From contig NZ_FOMT01000001.1 of the NCBI RefSeq assembly GCF_900112695.1, positions 620,001 through 684,000 on the forward strand: DNA of 64,000 nucleotides, written 5' to 3'. Numbering within the stretch: the stretch's first letter is position 1; every line of letters starts with the position of its first letter. The position numbers and the translations under genes are program-made. This document shows positions 1 through 8,689 of this stretch, piece by piece. A model generated the notes under the pieces. The model made no database searches. It was given only the letters and a program-made list of their open reading frames with translations, and had not been told where the DNA came from. This DNA comes from Paenibacillus catalpae. Its GTDB lineage: Bacteria; Bacillota; Bacilli; Paenibacillales; Paenibacillaceae.

Positions 1-1002
1 ATTGTCCTTGATCTCAAAGAAGGCGATATTTACTGGTGCACAGCTGACCCGGGCTGGGTAACGGGGACGTCTTATGGTGTATTTGCGCCTTGGCTGAACG
101 GAGCGACAAACGTTATTCGCGGCGGCCGCTTCAGCCCTGGAGACTGGTACGGCACCATTCAGAAATACGGCGTCACCGTATGGTACAGTGCTCCGACCGC
201 GTTCCGCATGCTGATGGGAGCAGGGGATGACCTCGTTAATTCCTATGATCTGTCAAGCCTGCGCCATGTGCTGAGCGTTGGTGAACCGCTCAACCCTGAA
301 GTGGTACGCTGGGGGATGAAGGTCTACAAACAACGTATCCATGATACTTGGTGGATGACAGAGACAGGCGGACAACTGATCTGTAACTATCCTTCGATGG
401 ATATTAAGCCAGGATCTATGGGTAAACCGCTCCCGGGTGTAAAAGCAGCCATTATCGATGATCAAGGCAATGAAGTGCCTCCTTACCGGATGGGCAACCT
501 CGCGGTACAGACACCTTGGCCTGCCATGATGCGCAAGATCTGGAATAACCCTTCGAAGTATGAAGAGTATTTCCGCATTCAAGGCTGGTACATTTCCGGA
601 GATTCCGCTTATATGGACGAAGACGGTTATTTCTGGTTCCAGGGCCGTATTGATGATGTTATCAATACAGCTGGTGAGCGGGTTGGTCCGTTTGAGGTGG
701 AGAGCAAGCTTGTCGAGCATCCAGCGGTCGCAGAAGCGGGCGTAATCGGTAAGCCGGACCCTATGCGCGGTGAGATTATCAAAGCGTTTATCGCCCTTCG
801 AGAGGGCTATACGGCTTCGGATGAGCTCAAGGCAGAGATTGCGCAGTTCGTGAAAATCGGCTTATCTGCCCATGCTGCACCGCGCGAAATCGAGTTCAAA
901 GACAAGTTGCCAAAGACACGCAGCGGAAAGATCATGAGACGTGTCCTGAAAGCCTGGGAGCTCAACCTCCCAACAGGCGACTTATCTACAATCGAGGACT
1001 AA
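1..1002 (+). CDS. acsA: Acetyl-CoA synthetase, C-terminal part (5' end outside window)
   Basis: Activates acetate to acetyl-CoA via acetyl-AMP in the cytoplasm. The reading frame is open from the first base, so the N-terminal part lies upstream of the window. About 333 residues are visible: a CTADPGWVTGTSYG stretch, an adenylate-forming hinge motif (GRIDDVINTAGERVG) and the C-terminal KTRSGKIMRR motif, whose lysine is the residue acetylated in Acs enzymes to switch activity off. A bidirectional terminator follows directly, so this is the end of its transcript. Family assignment is firm; the exact paralogue (AcsA versus another acyl-CoA synthetase) is less certain because the N-terminus is missing. 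Confidence 0.93.
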   Translation: MVLDLKEGDIYWCTADPGWVTGTSYGVFAPWLNGATNVIRGGRFSPGDWYGTIQKYGVTVWYSAPTAFRMLMGAGDDLVNSYDLSSLRHVLSVGEPLNPEVVRWGMKVYKQRIHDTWWMTETGGQLICNYPSMDIKPGSMGKPLPGVKAAIIDDQGNEVPPYRMGNLAVQTPWPAMMRKIWNNPSKYEEYFRIQGWYISGDSAYMDEDGYFWFQGRIDDVINTAGERVGPFEVESKLVEHPAVAEAGVIGKPDPMRGEIIKAFIALREGYTASDELKAEIAQFVKIGLSAHAAPREIEFKDKLPKTRSGKIMRRVLKAWELNLPTGDLSTIED

Positions 1003-1020
1003 TTTTTTTTATTGAATATA

Positions 1021-1060
1021 AAAAAGGCGCCGCGGAATTAATCCGTGGCGCCTTTCTTTG
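1021..1060. terminator. Bidirectional Rho-independent terminator between acsA and the PBP gene
   Basis: A stem GGCGCCGCGG/CCGTGGCGCC at 1026-1052 is flanked by an A-run on the left and a T-rich run on the right. It serves two convergent genes. Confidence 0.85.
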
Positions 1061-1089
1061 TCTCCATCCCTTATAACGGATCAGCTCCG

Positions 1090-4000
1090 TTATTTCCCCA
1101 CTTTTACTTGCTGTGAAGGAGGGGATTTCCCGGTGTCATTTTCTGCAATGACATAGAATGTTCCTGTCGTTAACGGCGATGCATAGGTAAAGCTTGGACT
1201 TTTGGTCTTGCCTATCTCTACGTAGTTGCCATCGTTCTCAGCACTTAAGAAGACATGATAAGTGGTAACGTACTCTGCATCGGAATTAGCGTTCCAGGTT
1301 AGCAGCACACTTAAATCCGTTGGTGTAGCGACTAAGCCGTTTGGAGAGGAAGGAGGAGCTAAATCCGGATGCTCGGTACCCGGGTCGCCGCCGTTTCCTG
1401 TGTTATCTCCAGGCAGTCCTGGAATACCCGGCAATTCTGGACCGCTGCCGAAGCTTACAACCTGGCTGGCCGCCGATTCCTTGCCGGCTACGTCTACTGC
1501 AGTTACATAGAAGCTGTAGCCTTGGTTACCGGCTACCGTCAGTTTTGCTTTCAGCTCATCGCCAACAAGGATTGACTCTCCAGCCTTCTGTGAAGGCTGC
1601 CCGTTAACCGATTGATAGACGCGATATCCGACGATGTCCTTTTCCGTCCCTCCGGTAAAGGTCAGCATAACAACTCCGGACCCAATGGATTGAAGCTTCA
1701 CATTGCTTGGAGCATTTGGTACATTGCCGTCATCTACACGCGGATCCATTTTGGACGGCGCGTTTGTGTCAGCATCGGCCGGCAGATACGATTCAATTGA
1801 TTTTCTGCTGCTCGCAGGCAGCTTTGCTTGTGCAGCTCTGATTTCGTCCATCAGTTCGTCAAGCGGCTTCTTCCGCTTAATGACGATTTGCTCACGGACC
1901 ATATCCTTTGGAGTTGCAGGGTTTGGTACATAGTTAACTCCGTTGAAAGGAATATAGGCCATTTTCACCAATGCGTCATCCGTTTCCTTCGGCAAATACT
2001 TCTGGTTGAACCAGTCTGTTACAAGCTTGCCTGACTCCTTCGTCAACTGGCTTGGAAGCTTGCCGCTAGCGCTGGACACGGTTGCTTTGACAAGGCCGGA
2101 AGGACGTTCAAATTCCTTCGTCGGGAACAGATCGGGTTTGGTCTTCGTAATTTCATTCATCATAAGAGCCCAGATGGAGCGTGCCCGTTTCTTGCCGGGG
2201 TCAGACAAGGTATTGACCTGTTCTTCATAACCGGCCCATACGCCAAGGGTAATATCCGGGGTGAAGCCCATAAACCATACGTCTCCATAGCTTTGCGTCG
2301 TACCGGTTTTGCCCGCGATCGGAATTTTACCGTATTGTTTGAAGTCTGAAGTCAAGGAATGTGCTGTACCTTGGCCGCTCGAAACAACCGTCTTCAGCAT
2401 ATCGGTTACCAGGAAAGCCGTTTGCGGCGAGAATACCTGCTTCGGAGTTGCTTTATGCTCGTAGACTGGTTTGCCGTCCGCATCCGTAATTTTCGATATC
2501 ATATAAGCATCGTTGAATACGCCTTTGTTCGGGATAGCGCCGTAAGCATTCGTTAATTCTTCAACCGAAACCCCGATGCTGAGGCCCCCGATTACGCCGG
2601 TTTGTGAATTGTCGTCCTGCGGCTGCAAGGTTGTAATGCCCAGCTCGCGGGCGAAATTCCATGCACCTTTGATCGTAACATCATCGAGGAATATTTTGAC
2701 AGCTGGCAAGTTCAGGGAGCGGTTCAGTGCTTCCCGCGCCGTTACAAGACCAAGGTATCTGTTTGTCGAGTTTTTCGGAATATGGAAGCCTTTTTGTCCA
2801 TCCTTGAGTACGACAGGAGCATCATCGACGATACTCGCAGGCTGAATAAGTCCTTTATCAATAGCTGGCAAGTAGGCAGCTATTGTCTTCATCGCCGAGC
2901 CCGGCTGACGCGTCATCTGAGTGGCAAAGTTCATTTGCTCCTCGTAGAAGTCGCGGCCCTCCAGCATACTTAGAATTGCGCCTGTCTTATGGTCGAGCAT
3001 GACGGCTGCGGTCTGTTCAAGACCCTTTTCTTTACTGAATGCGGAGAAGTTCTTGGGATCTGCCGCAATATCATGCATGATCTTGTAGATTTCCTTGTCT
3101 ATCGTTGTATAGACATGATATCCGCCGTTCAGCAGACGTTGTCGTGCTTCTTCTATAAGCGCGGAGTTTTCCTTCTTCTTCAAATCCGCTTGCGTAAGAT
3201 TCGAATTCTCCTGAAGAAGCAGGATTTCCGCCGCCTGGCGCTCTGCCTCCAGCATCAAATAGGGATAAGTCGTGTAAGCCTTCTCTGATGGCGGTGCAAG
3301 CGTGGATCGAATATCGAATGCTTTCGCTTCATCATATTGCTCTTGCGTGATCCGGCCAAATTTCAGCATCTGCGACAGCACGGTGCCTTGGCGTTCAAGC
3401 GCAAGCTGGAAGCCTTCTTCGTCGAATTGCCCTTTGCTGGTAAAAGCGGTATACGCGGAAGGGCGCTGCGGCAGTCCGGCCAGATAAGCTGCCTGTGCAA
3501 TGTTTAATTGATTAAGGTCAGTAATATTGAACAGCCCTCGGGCTGCCGATTTAATACCGTATAGATTATAACCGGTGGAGCCGTTGCCAAATGGTACCTT
3601 GTTCAGATAAGCGGCCAGAATCTCGCCTTTGGTCAAATATCGTTCCATTCGAAGCGCTAGGAACATCTCTTTAACTTTACGGGCGTCGGTCTTGTCCAGG
3701 CTGAGGAATACACGTCGTGCCAGCTGCTGGGTCAAAGTACTGCCGCCGGTCTGAGTGTCCTCGTTTAACAGCTTCTGCTTGACTGCCCGTCCAAGGCCGC
3801 TAATGTCGACGCCTTTATGATGCATAAAGTTATTGTCTTCAATAGCAAGTACCGCATCGATAACCTGCTGCGGCAATTCGTCGTATTCAATAGGTGTCCG
3901 GTCTTCTTCGGTACGAAGCTGGCCGACCAGCGTATCGTCATTGAAATACACATAGCCTGTAATCGAATTCTCGTTTACCTTTTCCTCGATTAATGTTCGA

Positions 4001-4176
4001 GGACGAACTTCATCGCCTTTCACAAGGGAGGCCACATAACCGGTTAAAGCCCCGCCTGTTAATAATCCGATAAATATGCCGAAATAAATGAGCCATTTGA
4101 CAGTCATAAATGATATGATTCCGAATGTACGCCATCCGCTCCTGCGGGGCGGCGATTTGCGATCTTCTTCTTGCAT
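1090..4176 (-). CDS. Class A penicillin-binding protein (PBP1a family) with two C-terminal FN3 domains
   Basis: Bifunctional peptidoglycan synthase anchored in the membrane. The start at 4176 is chosen because GAGGGGG lies about 12 nt upstream; an in-frame extension further upstream looks non-coding. The protein is about 1028 aa. One membrane segment lies at residues ~22-50. The GT51 glycosyltransferase has catalytic Glu113 (AIEDNNF) and GGSTLTQQ at 144-151. The transpeptidase has SAMK at 427-430, SLN at 487-489 and KTGT at 623-626. Two fibronectin type III-like modules follow at ~840-925 and ~945-1028, separated by a Pro/Gly-rich linker. B. subtilis PonA also carries a C-terminal FN3 module, but the recU neighbour typical of ponA is absent, so I give no symbol. 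Confidence 0.93.
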   Translation of the reverse strand: MQEEDRKSPPRRSGWRTFGIISFMTVKWLIYFGIFIGLLTGGALTGYVASLVKGDEVRPRTLIEEKVNENSITGYVYFNDDTLVGQLRTEEDRTPIEYDELPQQVIDAVLAIEDNNFMHHKGVDISGLGRAVKQKLLNEDTQTGGSTLTQQLARRVFLSLDKTDARKVKEMFLALRMERYLTKGEILAAYLNKVPFGNGSTGYNLYGIKSAARGLFNITDLNQLNIAQAAYLAGLPQRPSAYTAFTSKGQFDEEGFQLALERQGTVLSQMLKFGRITQEQYDEAKAFDIRSTLAPPSEKAYTTYPYLMLEAERQAAEILLLQENSNLTQADLKKKENSALIEEARQRLLNGGYHVYTTIDKEIYKIMHDIAADPKNFSAFSKEKGLEQTAAVMLDHKTGAILSMLEGRDFYEEQMNFATQMTRQPGSAMKTIAAYLPAIDKGLIQPASIVDDAPVVLKDGQKGFHIPKNSTNRYLGLVTAREALNRSLNLPAVKIFLDDVTIKGAWNFARELGITTLQPQDDNSQTGVIGGLSIGVSVEELTNAYGAIPNKGVFNDAYMISKITDADGKPVYEHKATPKQVFSPQTAFLVTDMLKTVVSSGQGTAHSLTSDFKQYGKIPIAGKTGTTQSYGDVWFMGFTPDITLGVWAGYEEQVNTLSDPGKKRARSIWALMMNEITKTKPDLFPTKEFERPSGLVKATVSSASGKLPSQLTKESGKLVTDWFNQKYLPKETDDALVKMAYIPFNGVNYVPNPATPKDMVREQIVIKRKKPLDELMDEIRAAQAKLPASSRKSIESYLPADADTNAPSKMDPRVDDGNVPNAPSNVKLQSIGSGVVMLTFTGGTEKDIVGYRVYQSVNGQPSQKAGESILVGDELKAKLTVAGNQGYSFYVTAVDVAGKESAASQVVSFGSGPELPGIPGLPGDNTGNGGDPGTEHPDLAPPSSPNGLVATPTDLSVLLTWNANSDAEYVTTYHVFLSAENDGNYVEIGKTKSPSFTYASPLTTGTFYVIAENDTGKSPPSQQVKVGK

Positions 4177-4209
4177 ATGTACAAATTCCCCCTCTAAATG
4201 ACAGAATCT

Positions 4210-4240
4210 ATTATAGCACAGATCAAGATTTTGAAGCACT
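4210..4240 (-). promoter_or_regulatory. Probable promoter of the PBP gene
   Basis: On the minus strand a perfect TATAAT -10 box (4210-4215) lies 34 nt before the chosen start. The -35 box at 17-nt spacing, TGCTTC, is weak. Confidence 0.45.
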
Positions 4241-4558
4241 AGCATGATGGACTTCCCCTGGACTACTGTGCTGTAAAATCTATCCTGCGTTGAGCCGGTC
4301 TGTAGAAACGGATCCAGTAGTCTGCTGCTTCGGTGCTGCATCCCGTTATCAAACATGAAGTGAGAGTCCCGTATTTTATATTGCCCAATTTTTATTTGCG
4401 GCGGCAGATAGCCCGAGCGAGGGTGGTAACGGGGTTAATCCTTCTCGTCTCTTGTAGCTGTATAGTGAAAATGGTCATACCAGGAGCAAATCTGCACGAT
4501 GAGGCAGGACATAAATTTATTAAAGTAAAGCTCAGCAAATGAGCGGATCAATCAGTTT

Positions 4559-4592
4559 AATGAAGCTTGCGATATGTATGCTTCATTTTTTT
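4559..4592 (+). terminator. Terminator-like hairpin upstream of the nfeD gene
   Basis: An AATGAAGC/GCTTCATT 8-bp stem with a 13-nt loop is followed by a T-run. No clear gene ends here, so it may insulate or attenuate transcription into the nfeD-flotillin operon. Confidence 0.5.
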
Positions 4593-4619
4593 CGCAACAA
4601 AACCGATGGTCTATGCGTA
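4593..4619 (+). promoter_or_regulatory. Candidate ECF (SigW-like) promoter for the nfeD-flotillin operon
   Basis: CGCAAC (4593-4598), 17 nt, then CGTA (4616-4619) resembles the SigW pattern TGAAAC-N16-CGTA (4 of 6 in the -35). The B. subtilis counterpart operon yuaF-floT is SigW-controlled, which makes this placement meaningful, but the match is imperfect. Confidence 0.4.
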
Positions 4620-4653
4620 TGAATTAACAGCATATGGATGCTGTGAGAGGGGG

Positions 4654-5190
4654 ATGGAATTGGAGGCGATATTTTGGGGATGTTTCGTCGGCGGTGCGTT
4701 ATATGCCATGATTAGCGCCCTGCTCGGAGATTTAATCGGTCATGCGCTTGGCGGCGTCCTTGATTTCTTATCGCTGGATGGTCATCCGTGGCTGAATCCG
4801 ACCACGCTTGTAGGAGGGCTGACCGCCTTTGGCGGTGCGGGACTGCTGCTTGCGCATTATACAGCCCTTGGCTTTGTAGTGGTGCTGGTTCTAGCTGTAT
4901 GCAGCGGTGTGCTCGTTGGGGGCGGCGGTTATTTCCTGTATGTGAAGCCGATGAGCCAGAGCGAGAACTCGATTGCATTATCGGAAAAGGATTTGAGCGG
5001 CAAGATCGCGGAAGTGATTACGGCCATCCCATCAAAGGGGTATGGAGAAGTGCTGGTAAAGGCAGGGGCGGGTCATACCAACCAAATTGCTGCAAGTTTT
5101 GACGGGGAAGACATACCCGGAGGGGTGCGGGTCGTTATTGTGGAAGTGAAGGACAACACCCTTTACGTATCCAAGCTGGACCCTTATTAA
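4654..5190 (+). CDS. yuaF: NfeD-family membrane protein, partner of flotillin
   Basis: Small integral membrane protein that co-localises with flotillin in membrane microdomains. The start at 4654 (residues MELEAIF) follows GAGAGGGGG very closely; the frame is open further upstream, but that part is not hydrophobic in a family-like way. The 178-aa product has an N-terminal membrane segment, two more glycine-rich hydrophobic segments around residues 40-95, and a soluble OB-fold-like C-terminal domain ending in LYVSKLDPY. Length (YuaF ~174 aa) and the flotillin gene 31 bp downstream match the B. subtilis yuaF-floT pair. Confidence 0.85.
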   Translation: MELEAIFWGCFVGGALYAMISALLGDLIGHALGGVLDFLSLDGHPWLNPTTLVGGLTAFGGAGLLLAHYTALGFVVVLVLAVCSGVLVGGGGYFLYVKPMSQSENSIALSEKDLSGKIAEVITAIPSKGYGEVLVKAGAGHTNQIAASFDGEDIPGGVRVVIVEVKDNTLYVSKLDPY

Positions 5191-5221
5191 AAGAAGTGCA
5201 AAAGCTGAGAGGAGAAAATTC

Positions 5222-6757
5222 ATGCCAGAATATCTTATTATTCCTATTATTGTAGTTGCTGTATTAGTCATTCTTGGTATTGCCTTTTGGGCGCGTTACC
5301 GGACCGTTAGTCCGGATGAAGCGATGATTGTGACCGGGTCATTCCTCGGCAGCCGTAATGTCAGCACCGATGAGTCCGGCCGTAAAATCAAAATCGTAAG
5401 AGGCGGCGGCGCCTTTATTCTGCCGATCTTTCAGAAGGCAGAGTTTCTGTCGCTGCTTTCCCATAAGCTTGATGTATCAACTCCGGAAGTTTATACGGAA
5501 CAAGGTGTTCCGGTCATGGCAGACGGTGTCGCGATTATAAAGATCGGCGGGATTGTTGAAGATATAGCAACTGCAGCCGAGCAGTTCATGGGTAAACCAA
5601 CAGAAGCGCTGAAGAGTGAGGCGCAAGAGGTGCTTGAGGGTCATCTTCGTGCCATACTCGGCTCGATGACAGTAGAGGAAGTGTACCGGAACCGAGATAA
5701 ATTTGCTCAAGAGGTTCAAGGTGTCGCTGCGAAGGATTTGAAGAAGATGGGGCTGCAGATCGTCTCCTTTACGATCAAAGACCTGCGCGATAAGCATGGT
5801 TATCTGGATGCCTTAGGTAAGCCTCGTATCGCTGCCGTTAAGCGTGATGCGGATATTGCGGAAGCGGAAGCGGTAAGGGATTCGCGGATCAAGAAAGCAC
5901 TGGCAGAGGAAGAAGGTCAGAAGGCGGAGCTGCTCCGTGATACGAACATTGCGGAAGCCGGGAAAGAGAAGGAGCTGAAGATCGCATCCTTCAAACGTGA
6001 TCAGGATATGGCAAAAGCAGAAGCGGATCAGGCTTATTTTATCCAGGAAGCCCGTGCGAAGCAAAGTGTAGTTGAGGAGCAAATGAAGGTTGAGCTTGTC
6101 CGTAAGGAACGCGAGATTGACCTGGAAGCGAAGGAAATTTTGCGCCGCGAGAAGCAGTATGACGCAGAAGTGAAGAAAAAGGCGGAAGCCGACCGTTATG
6201 CGGTTGAGCAGGCGGCGGAAGCGGATAAAACGAAACGTCTGCGTGAAGCGGACGCCTTGCAATATAGTATTGAAGCGGAAGCGAAGGCGAATGCCGAGCA
6301 GAAGCGTCTGGACGGTATGGCTGAAGCTGATGCTGAGCGTGCGAAAGGTACTGCGGAAGCGGAAGTTATCCGCCTGCGTGGTCTTGCTGAAGCAGAAGCG
6401 AAAGAAAAGCTCGCTCAAGCGTTCGAAAGCTTCGGCGAAGCTGCGATACTCGATATCATTGTCAAAATGCTGCCTGAGCTCGCCGGCAAGGTTGCTGAGC
6501 CGCTTAAGGGCATTGATAAGCTGACAGTTGTGGATACCGGTCATGGGGAAGGTGCCGCCCGCTTAAGCAACTATGTAACAAGCTTAATGGCGACAGCGCC
6601 GGAGATGCTGAAGAATGTTTCGGGTATTGATGTTAACTCCCTCATGAAAGGCCTAACCTCGCGGGTATCAGGGACATTAATCCCTCCGGCTGCAGCAGCA
6701 GCTGAGACCCCAGTTCAGATTCCGCAACCGGCTGAGCCTACTGCTAAAAAGGAATAA
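5222..6757 (+). CDS. floT: Flotillin-family protein
   Basis: Scaffold protein of functional membrane microdomains. The ATG follows a GAGAGGAGAAA ribosome binding site. The 511-aa product has an N-terminal hydrophobic segment (residues ~5-23), a PHB/SPFH domain to about residue 190, then a long Ala/Glu/Lys-rich region full of EAEA and AEAD repeats that would form the flotillin coiled coil. The C-terminus is Pro/Ala-rich. It follows the NfeD gene in the same operon and ends at a strong terminator. Family and gene context agree. Confidence 0.95.
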   Translation: MPEYLIIPIIVVAVLVILGIAFWARYRTVSPDEAMIVTGSFLGSRNVSTDESGRKIKIVRGGGAFILPIFQKAEFLSLLSHKLDVSTPEVYTEQGVPVMADGVAIIKIGGIVEDIATAAEQFMGKPTEALKSEAQEVLEGHLRAILGSMTVEEVYRNRDKFAQEVQGVAAKDLKKMGLQIVSFTIKDLRDKHGYLDALGKPRIAAVKRDADIAEAEAVRDSRIKKALAEEEGQKAELLRDTNIAEAGKEKELKIASFKRDQDMAKAEADQAYFIQEARAKQSVVEEQMKVELVRKEREIDLEAKEILRREKQYDAEVKKKAEADRYAVEQAAEADKTKRLREADALQYSIEAEAKANAEQKRLDGMAEADAERAKGTAEAEVIRLRGLAEAEAKEKLAQAFESFGEAAILDIIVKMLPELAGKVAEPLKGIDKLTVVDTGHGEGAARLSNYVTSLMATAPEMLKNVSGIDVNSLMKGLTSRVSGTLIPPAAAAAETPVQIPQPAEPTAKKE

Positions 6758-6767
6758 CCGGACACAT

Positions 6768-6809
6768 AAAATCCCGAAGCGGACACTAGATCCGCTTCGG
6801 GATTTTTTT
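6768..6809. terminator. Bidirectional terminator between floT and the methyltransferase
   Basis: A long stem AATCCCGAAGCGGA/TCCGCTTCGGGATT with a 7-nt loop, a T-run on one side and A/T on the other, between convergent genes. Confidence 0.9.
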
Positions 6810-7581
6810 ATTTCTTAACAGCTGCGATTCGTATCCGTCTGTAATCAGCTTGGTACACGCCATTTACCGCTTGCAGCTTTTGTTTGGCTGTTTCAAATAC
6901 CTCTTGCTTGGCAGCCTGTCTTTCCGCATCATCTAATCCTTTGAAGAAGGCATCACCAAACCCTTCGAGCCAATGCATAACGCCTCTCTCGCCTTCCGGC
7001 AAAGGTGTAGGCCGATCGAAATGCTCCGCGATTTGAACCCGGAAGCCGTGCTGTTCGAGCAAGCTTGTATATTCCCCGATAGAGGGGAAAAACCATGGAT
7101 TTCGCTCAGCAGGGTTGATGCTGTAACGAGGCATTACTTCATAGAACGCCTGAACAAAAGTATCGACATTGCCTTTACCGCCAAATTCAGCGACGAATCG
7201 TCCACCGCTCTTCAAGGCTTCCCTCACGGACTCGATTACACCGGCTGCATTCTTCATCCAGTGCAGAGCGGCGTTCGAGAAAATCGCATCAAATGGAGCA
7301 TCAAAGCTGAATTGTTCTCCGTCACCAACAAGGAAATGAATATCCGGATATTTGTTTCTTGCGGAAATGATCATAGCTTCTGATTGATCCATTCCGGTAA
7401 CTGTTGCTCCGTAACCGGTGATTTCAGCGGCCAAGTCGCCAGTGCCGCAGCCTAAATCGAGAATACTTTCACCTTCCTTGGGATTCAGCCAATCAAGAAT
7501 GCCTTTGCCGAGCTTCGAAACAAATCCAAGTTGCGCGTCATATGTTCCGGGATTCCATGCTTGAGTGCTTTGATTATTCAT
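6808..7581 (-). CDS. Class I SAM-dependent methyltransferase
   Basis: Cytoplasmic methyltransferase of unknown substrate. The start at 7581 has GGAGG and AAAGGA immediately upstream; an upstream in-frame extension (MEIRGKNKG) is not needed. The 257-aa protein has the SAM-binding motif I LDLGCGTGDLA at residues ~40-50, an acidic motif II (VTGMDQS) and a post-motif NAALHWM typical of the Tam/UbiE-type group. The trans-aconitate methyltransferase group is the closest look-alike, but I cannot assign the substrate. It is a single-gene unit with its own promoter, overlaid by a perfect palindrome, which suggests repressor control. Confidence 0.85.
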   Translation of the reverse strand: MNNQSTQAWNPGTYDAQLGFVSKLGKGILDWLNPKEGESILDLGCGTGDLAAEITGYGATVTGMDQSEAMIISARNKYPDIHFLVGDGEQFSFDAPFDAIFSNAALHWMKNAAGVIESVREALKSGGRFVAEFGGKGNVDTFVQAFYEVMPRYSINPAERNPWFFPSIGEYTSLLEQHGFRVQIAEHFDRPTPLPEGERGVMHWLEGFGDAFFKGLDDAERQAAKQEVFETAKQKLQAVNGVYQADYRRIRIAAVKK

Positions 7582-7645
7582 TTCCTTTCGCCTCCAATCT
7601 GTTATACCTTTATTTTTACCTCTTATCTCCATATAAGTGAAATAT

Positions 7646-7674
7646 ATAATATCTATTCCCTTTATAGGTTTGAA
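7646..7674 (-). promoter_or_regulatory. Promoter of the methyltransferase gene
   Basis: On the minus strand: TTCAAA (7669-7674), 17 nt, TATTAT (7646-7651). The -35 box sits in the loop and the spacer is one arm of the 16-bp inverted repeat at 7652-7690. Confidence 0.6.
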
Positions 7675-7690
7675 CTATAAAGGGAATAGA
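7652..7690. repeat. Perfect 16-bp inverted repeat, probable operator
   Basis: Arms TCTATTCCCTTTATAG (7652-7667) and its exact complement (7675-7690) are separated by 7 nt. One arm fills the spacer of the methyltransferase promoter, so a bound dimer would block RNA polymerase. No regulator gene is adjacent. A role as a second terminator of rpsD is possible but there is no T-run after it. Confidence 0.6.
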
Positions 7691-7727
7691 AAAAAAACCC
7701 GAGGAGCATTAGCTCCCGGGGTTTCCC
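7691..7727 (-). terminator. rpsD terminator
   Basis: Read on the minus strand: a CCGGGAGC/GCTCCTCGG-type stem with a TAAT loop, followed by a run of T. Confidence 0.85.
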
Positions 7728-7737
7728 AGTCAAGCAA

Positions 7738-8337
7738 TTAGCGGCTGTAGAACTCGACGATTTGTTTTTCGTCGATATCTTGGGACAGCTCAGCACGTTC
7801 TGGAAGACGAACGTATTTGCCTTCAACAGCTTGATCATTGAATTCCAGGTAGTTCGGCAGGTGATGACGGCCTTCCATAGCTTCTTTGATCGACTTCATT
7901 GCACGGCTGCGCTCACGCAGGCCGATTACGTCGCCAGTCGATACAGTGTAGGAAGCGATGTCGACTTTTTTGCCGTTTACTGTTACATGACCGTGCGATA
8001 CCAACTGACGCGCGCCTGCACGGGAGTTAGCAAAGCCAAGACGGTAAACAAGGTTGTCCAGGCGGCTCTCAAGAAGAACCATGAAGTTTTCACCGGAGAT
8101 ACCTTTTATTTTAGCCGCTTTGTCGAACAAGTTGCGGAATTGCTTCTCGTTCAAGCCGTACATGTGACGCAGTTTTTGTTTTTCTTGCAATTGAACGCCA
8201 TAACCGCTCAGCTTTTTGCGTTGGTTAGGACCGTGTTGGCCTGGAGGGAATGGACGTTTCAATTCTTTGCCAGTACCGCTCAGGGAAATGCCAAGACGGC
8301 GGCTTAATTTAAATTTAGGACCTGTATAACGTGACAT
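7738..8337 (-). CDS. rpsD: 30S ribosomal protein S4
   Basis: Primary binder of the 16S rRNA 5' domain and nucleator of 30S assembly. At 199 aa it is the normal length, beginning [16 protein letters not shown]. The S4 RNA-binding domain ([19 protein letters not shown]) lies at residues ~91-110 and the C-terminus is EFYSR. No zinc-binding cysteines are present, so it is the C- (zinc-independent) form. GAAGGAG precedes the ATG by 11 nt. It is a single-gene transcript with a ~160-nt leader, as in B. subtilis where S4 represses its own gene. Confidence 0.98.
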   Translation of the reverse strand: MSRYTGPKFKLSRRLGISLSGTGKELKRPFPPGQHGPNQRKKLSGYGVQLQEKQKLRHMYGLNEKQFRNLFDKAAKIKGISGENFMVLLESRLDNLVYRLGFANSRAGARQLVSHGHVTVNGKKVDIASYTVSTGDVIGLRERSRAMKSIKEAMEGRHHLPNYLEFNDQAVEGKYVRLPERAELSQDIDEKQIVEFYSR

Positions 8338-8500
8338 GAGTTGTGTAACTCCTTCAAAATTGTATTTTTGAGGATGGGGTTGTGTTTCGCCGAATACGCC
8401 CTATGCTCGAATCTTCGAAGCCTGATAAACAGTTCAGCCGCTGGTATATCAGCGAACGTATTTCTGAGGGTGACACAAAACCGTACGCCCATGCATTCAT
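8338..8500 (-). promoter_or_regulatory. rpsD 5' leader, probable S4 autoregulatory region
   Basis: About 160 nt of untranslated leader separates the predicted promoter from rpsD. B. subtilis rpsD is known to be autoregulated by S4 through its leader. I infer the same here from length and position; I did not fold it. Confidence 0.45.
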
Positions 8501-8506
8501 CTATAG

Positions 8507-8536
8507 ATAATATATCAAATAGTTTGCTTCTGTCAA
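8507..8536 (-). promoter_or_regulatory. rpsD promoter
   Basis: On the minus strand: a consensus TTGACA (8531-8536), 18 nt, TATTAT (8507-8512); an overlapping TATATT gives 16-nt spacing. Confidence 0.7.
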
Positions 8537-8689
8537 GTCGCCGGCAGATGCCAAAAACAGCAGCAAACGAGGTCCAAAAGACCTAAAAGCTGGAATTTTG
8601 AGTAGTGCAAAATTCTCAGAAATAAGATATGATTATAAATACTATAATAGCTTGATAGACTCGTCTCCTTTAATGTAGGGAAGGGCTGG
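8537..8689. other. Intergenic region between rpsD and the diguanylate cyclase
   Basis: AT-rich and divergent. It contains an 8-bp inverted repeat GAATTTTG/CAAAATTC at 8592-8614 and a TATAAT at 8643-8648 that could be the -10 box of the downstream gene, although no good -35 box is placed. No gene is seen. Confidence 0.4.

Larger units (their letters stand above)
4177..4653. other. Divergent intergenic region between the PBP gene and the nfeD-flotillin operon
   Basis: It holds the PBP promoter, a terminator-like hairpin and a candidate ECF-sigma promoter. A 69-codon reading frame (4333-4542, plus) ends just before the hairpin and includes a hydrophobic stretch with a Cys (LILLVSCSC), but it lacks a convincing ribosome binding site and I recognise no family. 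I do not call it a gene. Confidence 0.5.

Noticed and set aside
4333..4542. 69-codon plus-strand ORF with a lipobox-like stretch before a hairpin
   Set aside because: The N-terminal half overlaps the PBP upstream region, no ribosome binding site is visible and the hydrophobic stretch lies too far in for a signal peptide from the first ATG. Not excluded if a GTG near 4422 is used.
5813..6544. 243-codon open frame antisense to floT
   Set aside because: Caused by the repetitive Glu/Ala/Lys codons of the flotillin coiled coil; the translation is a Phe/Arg/Leu-rich shadow.
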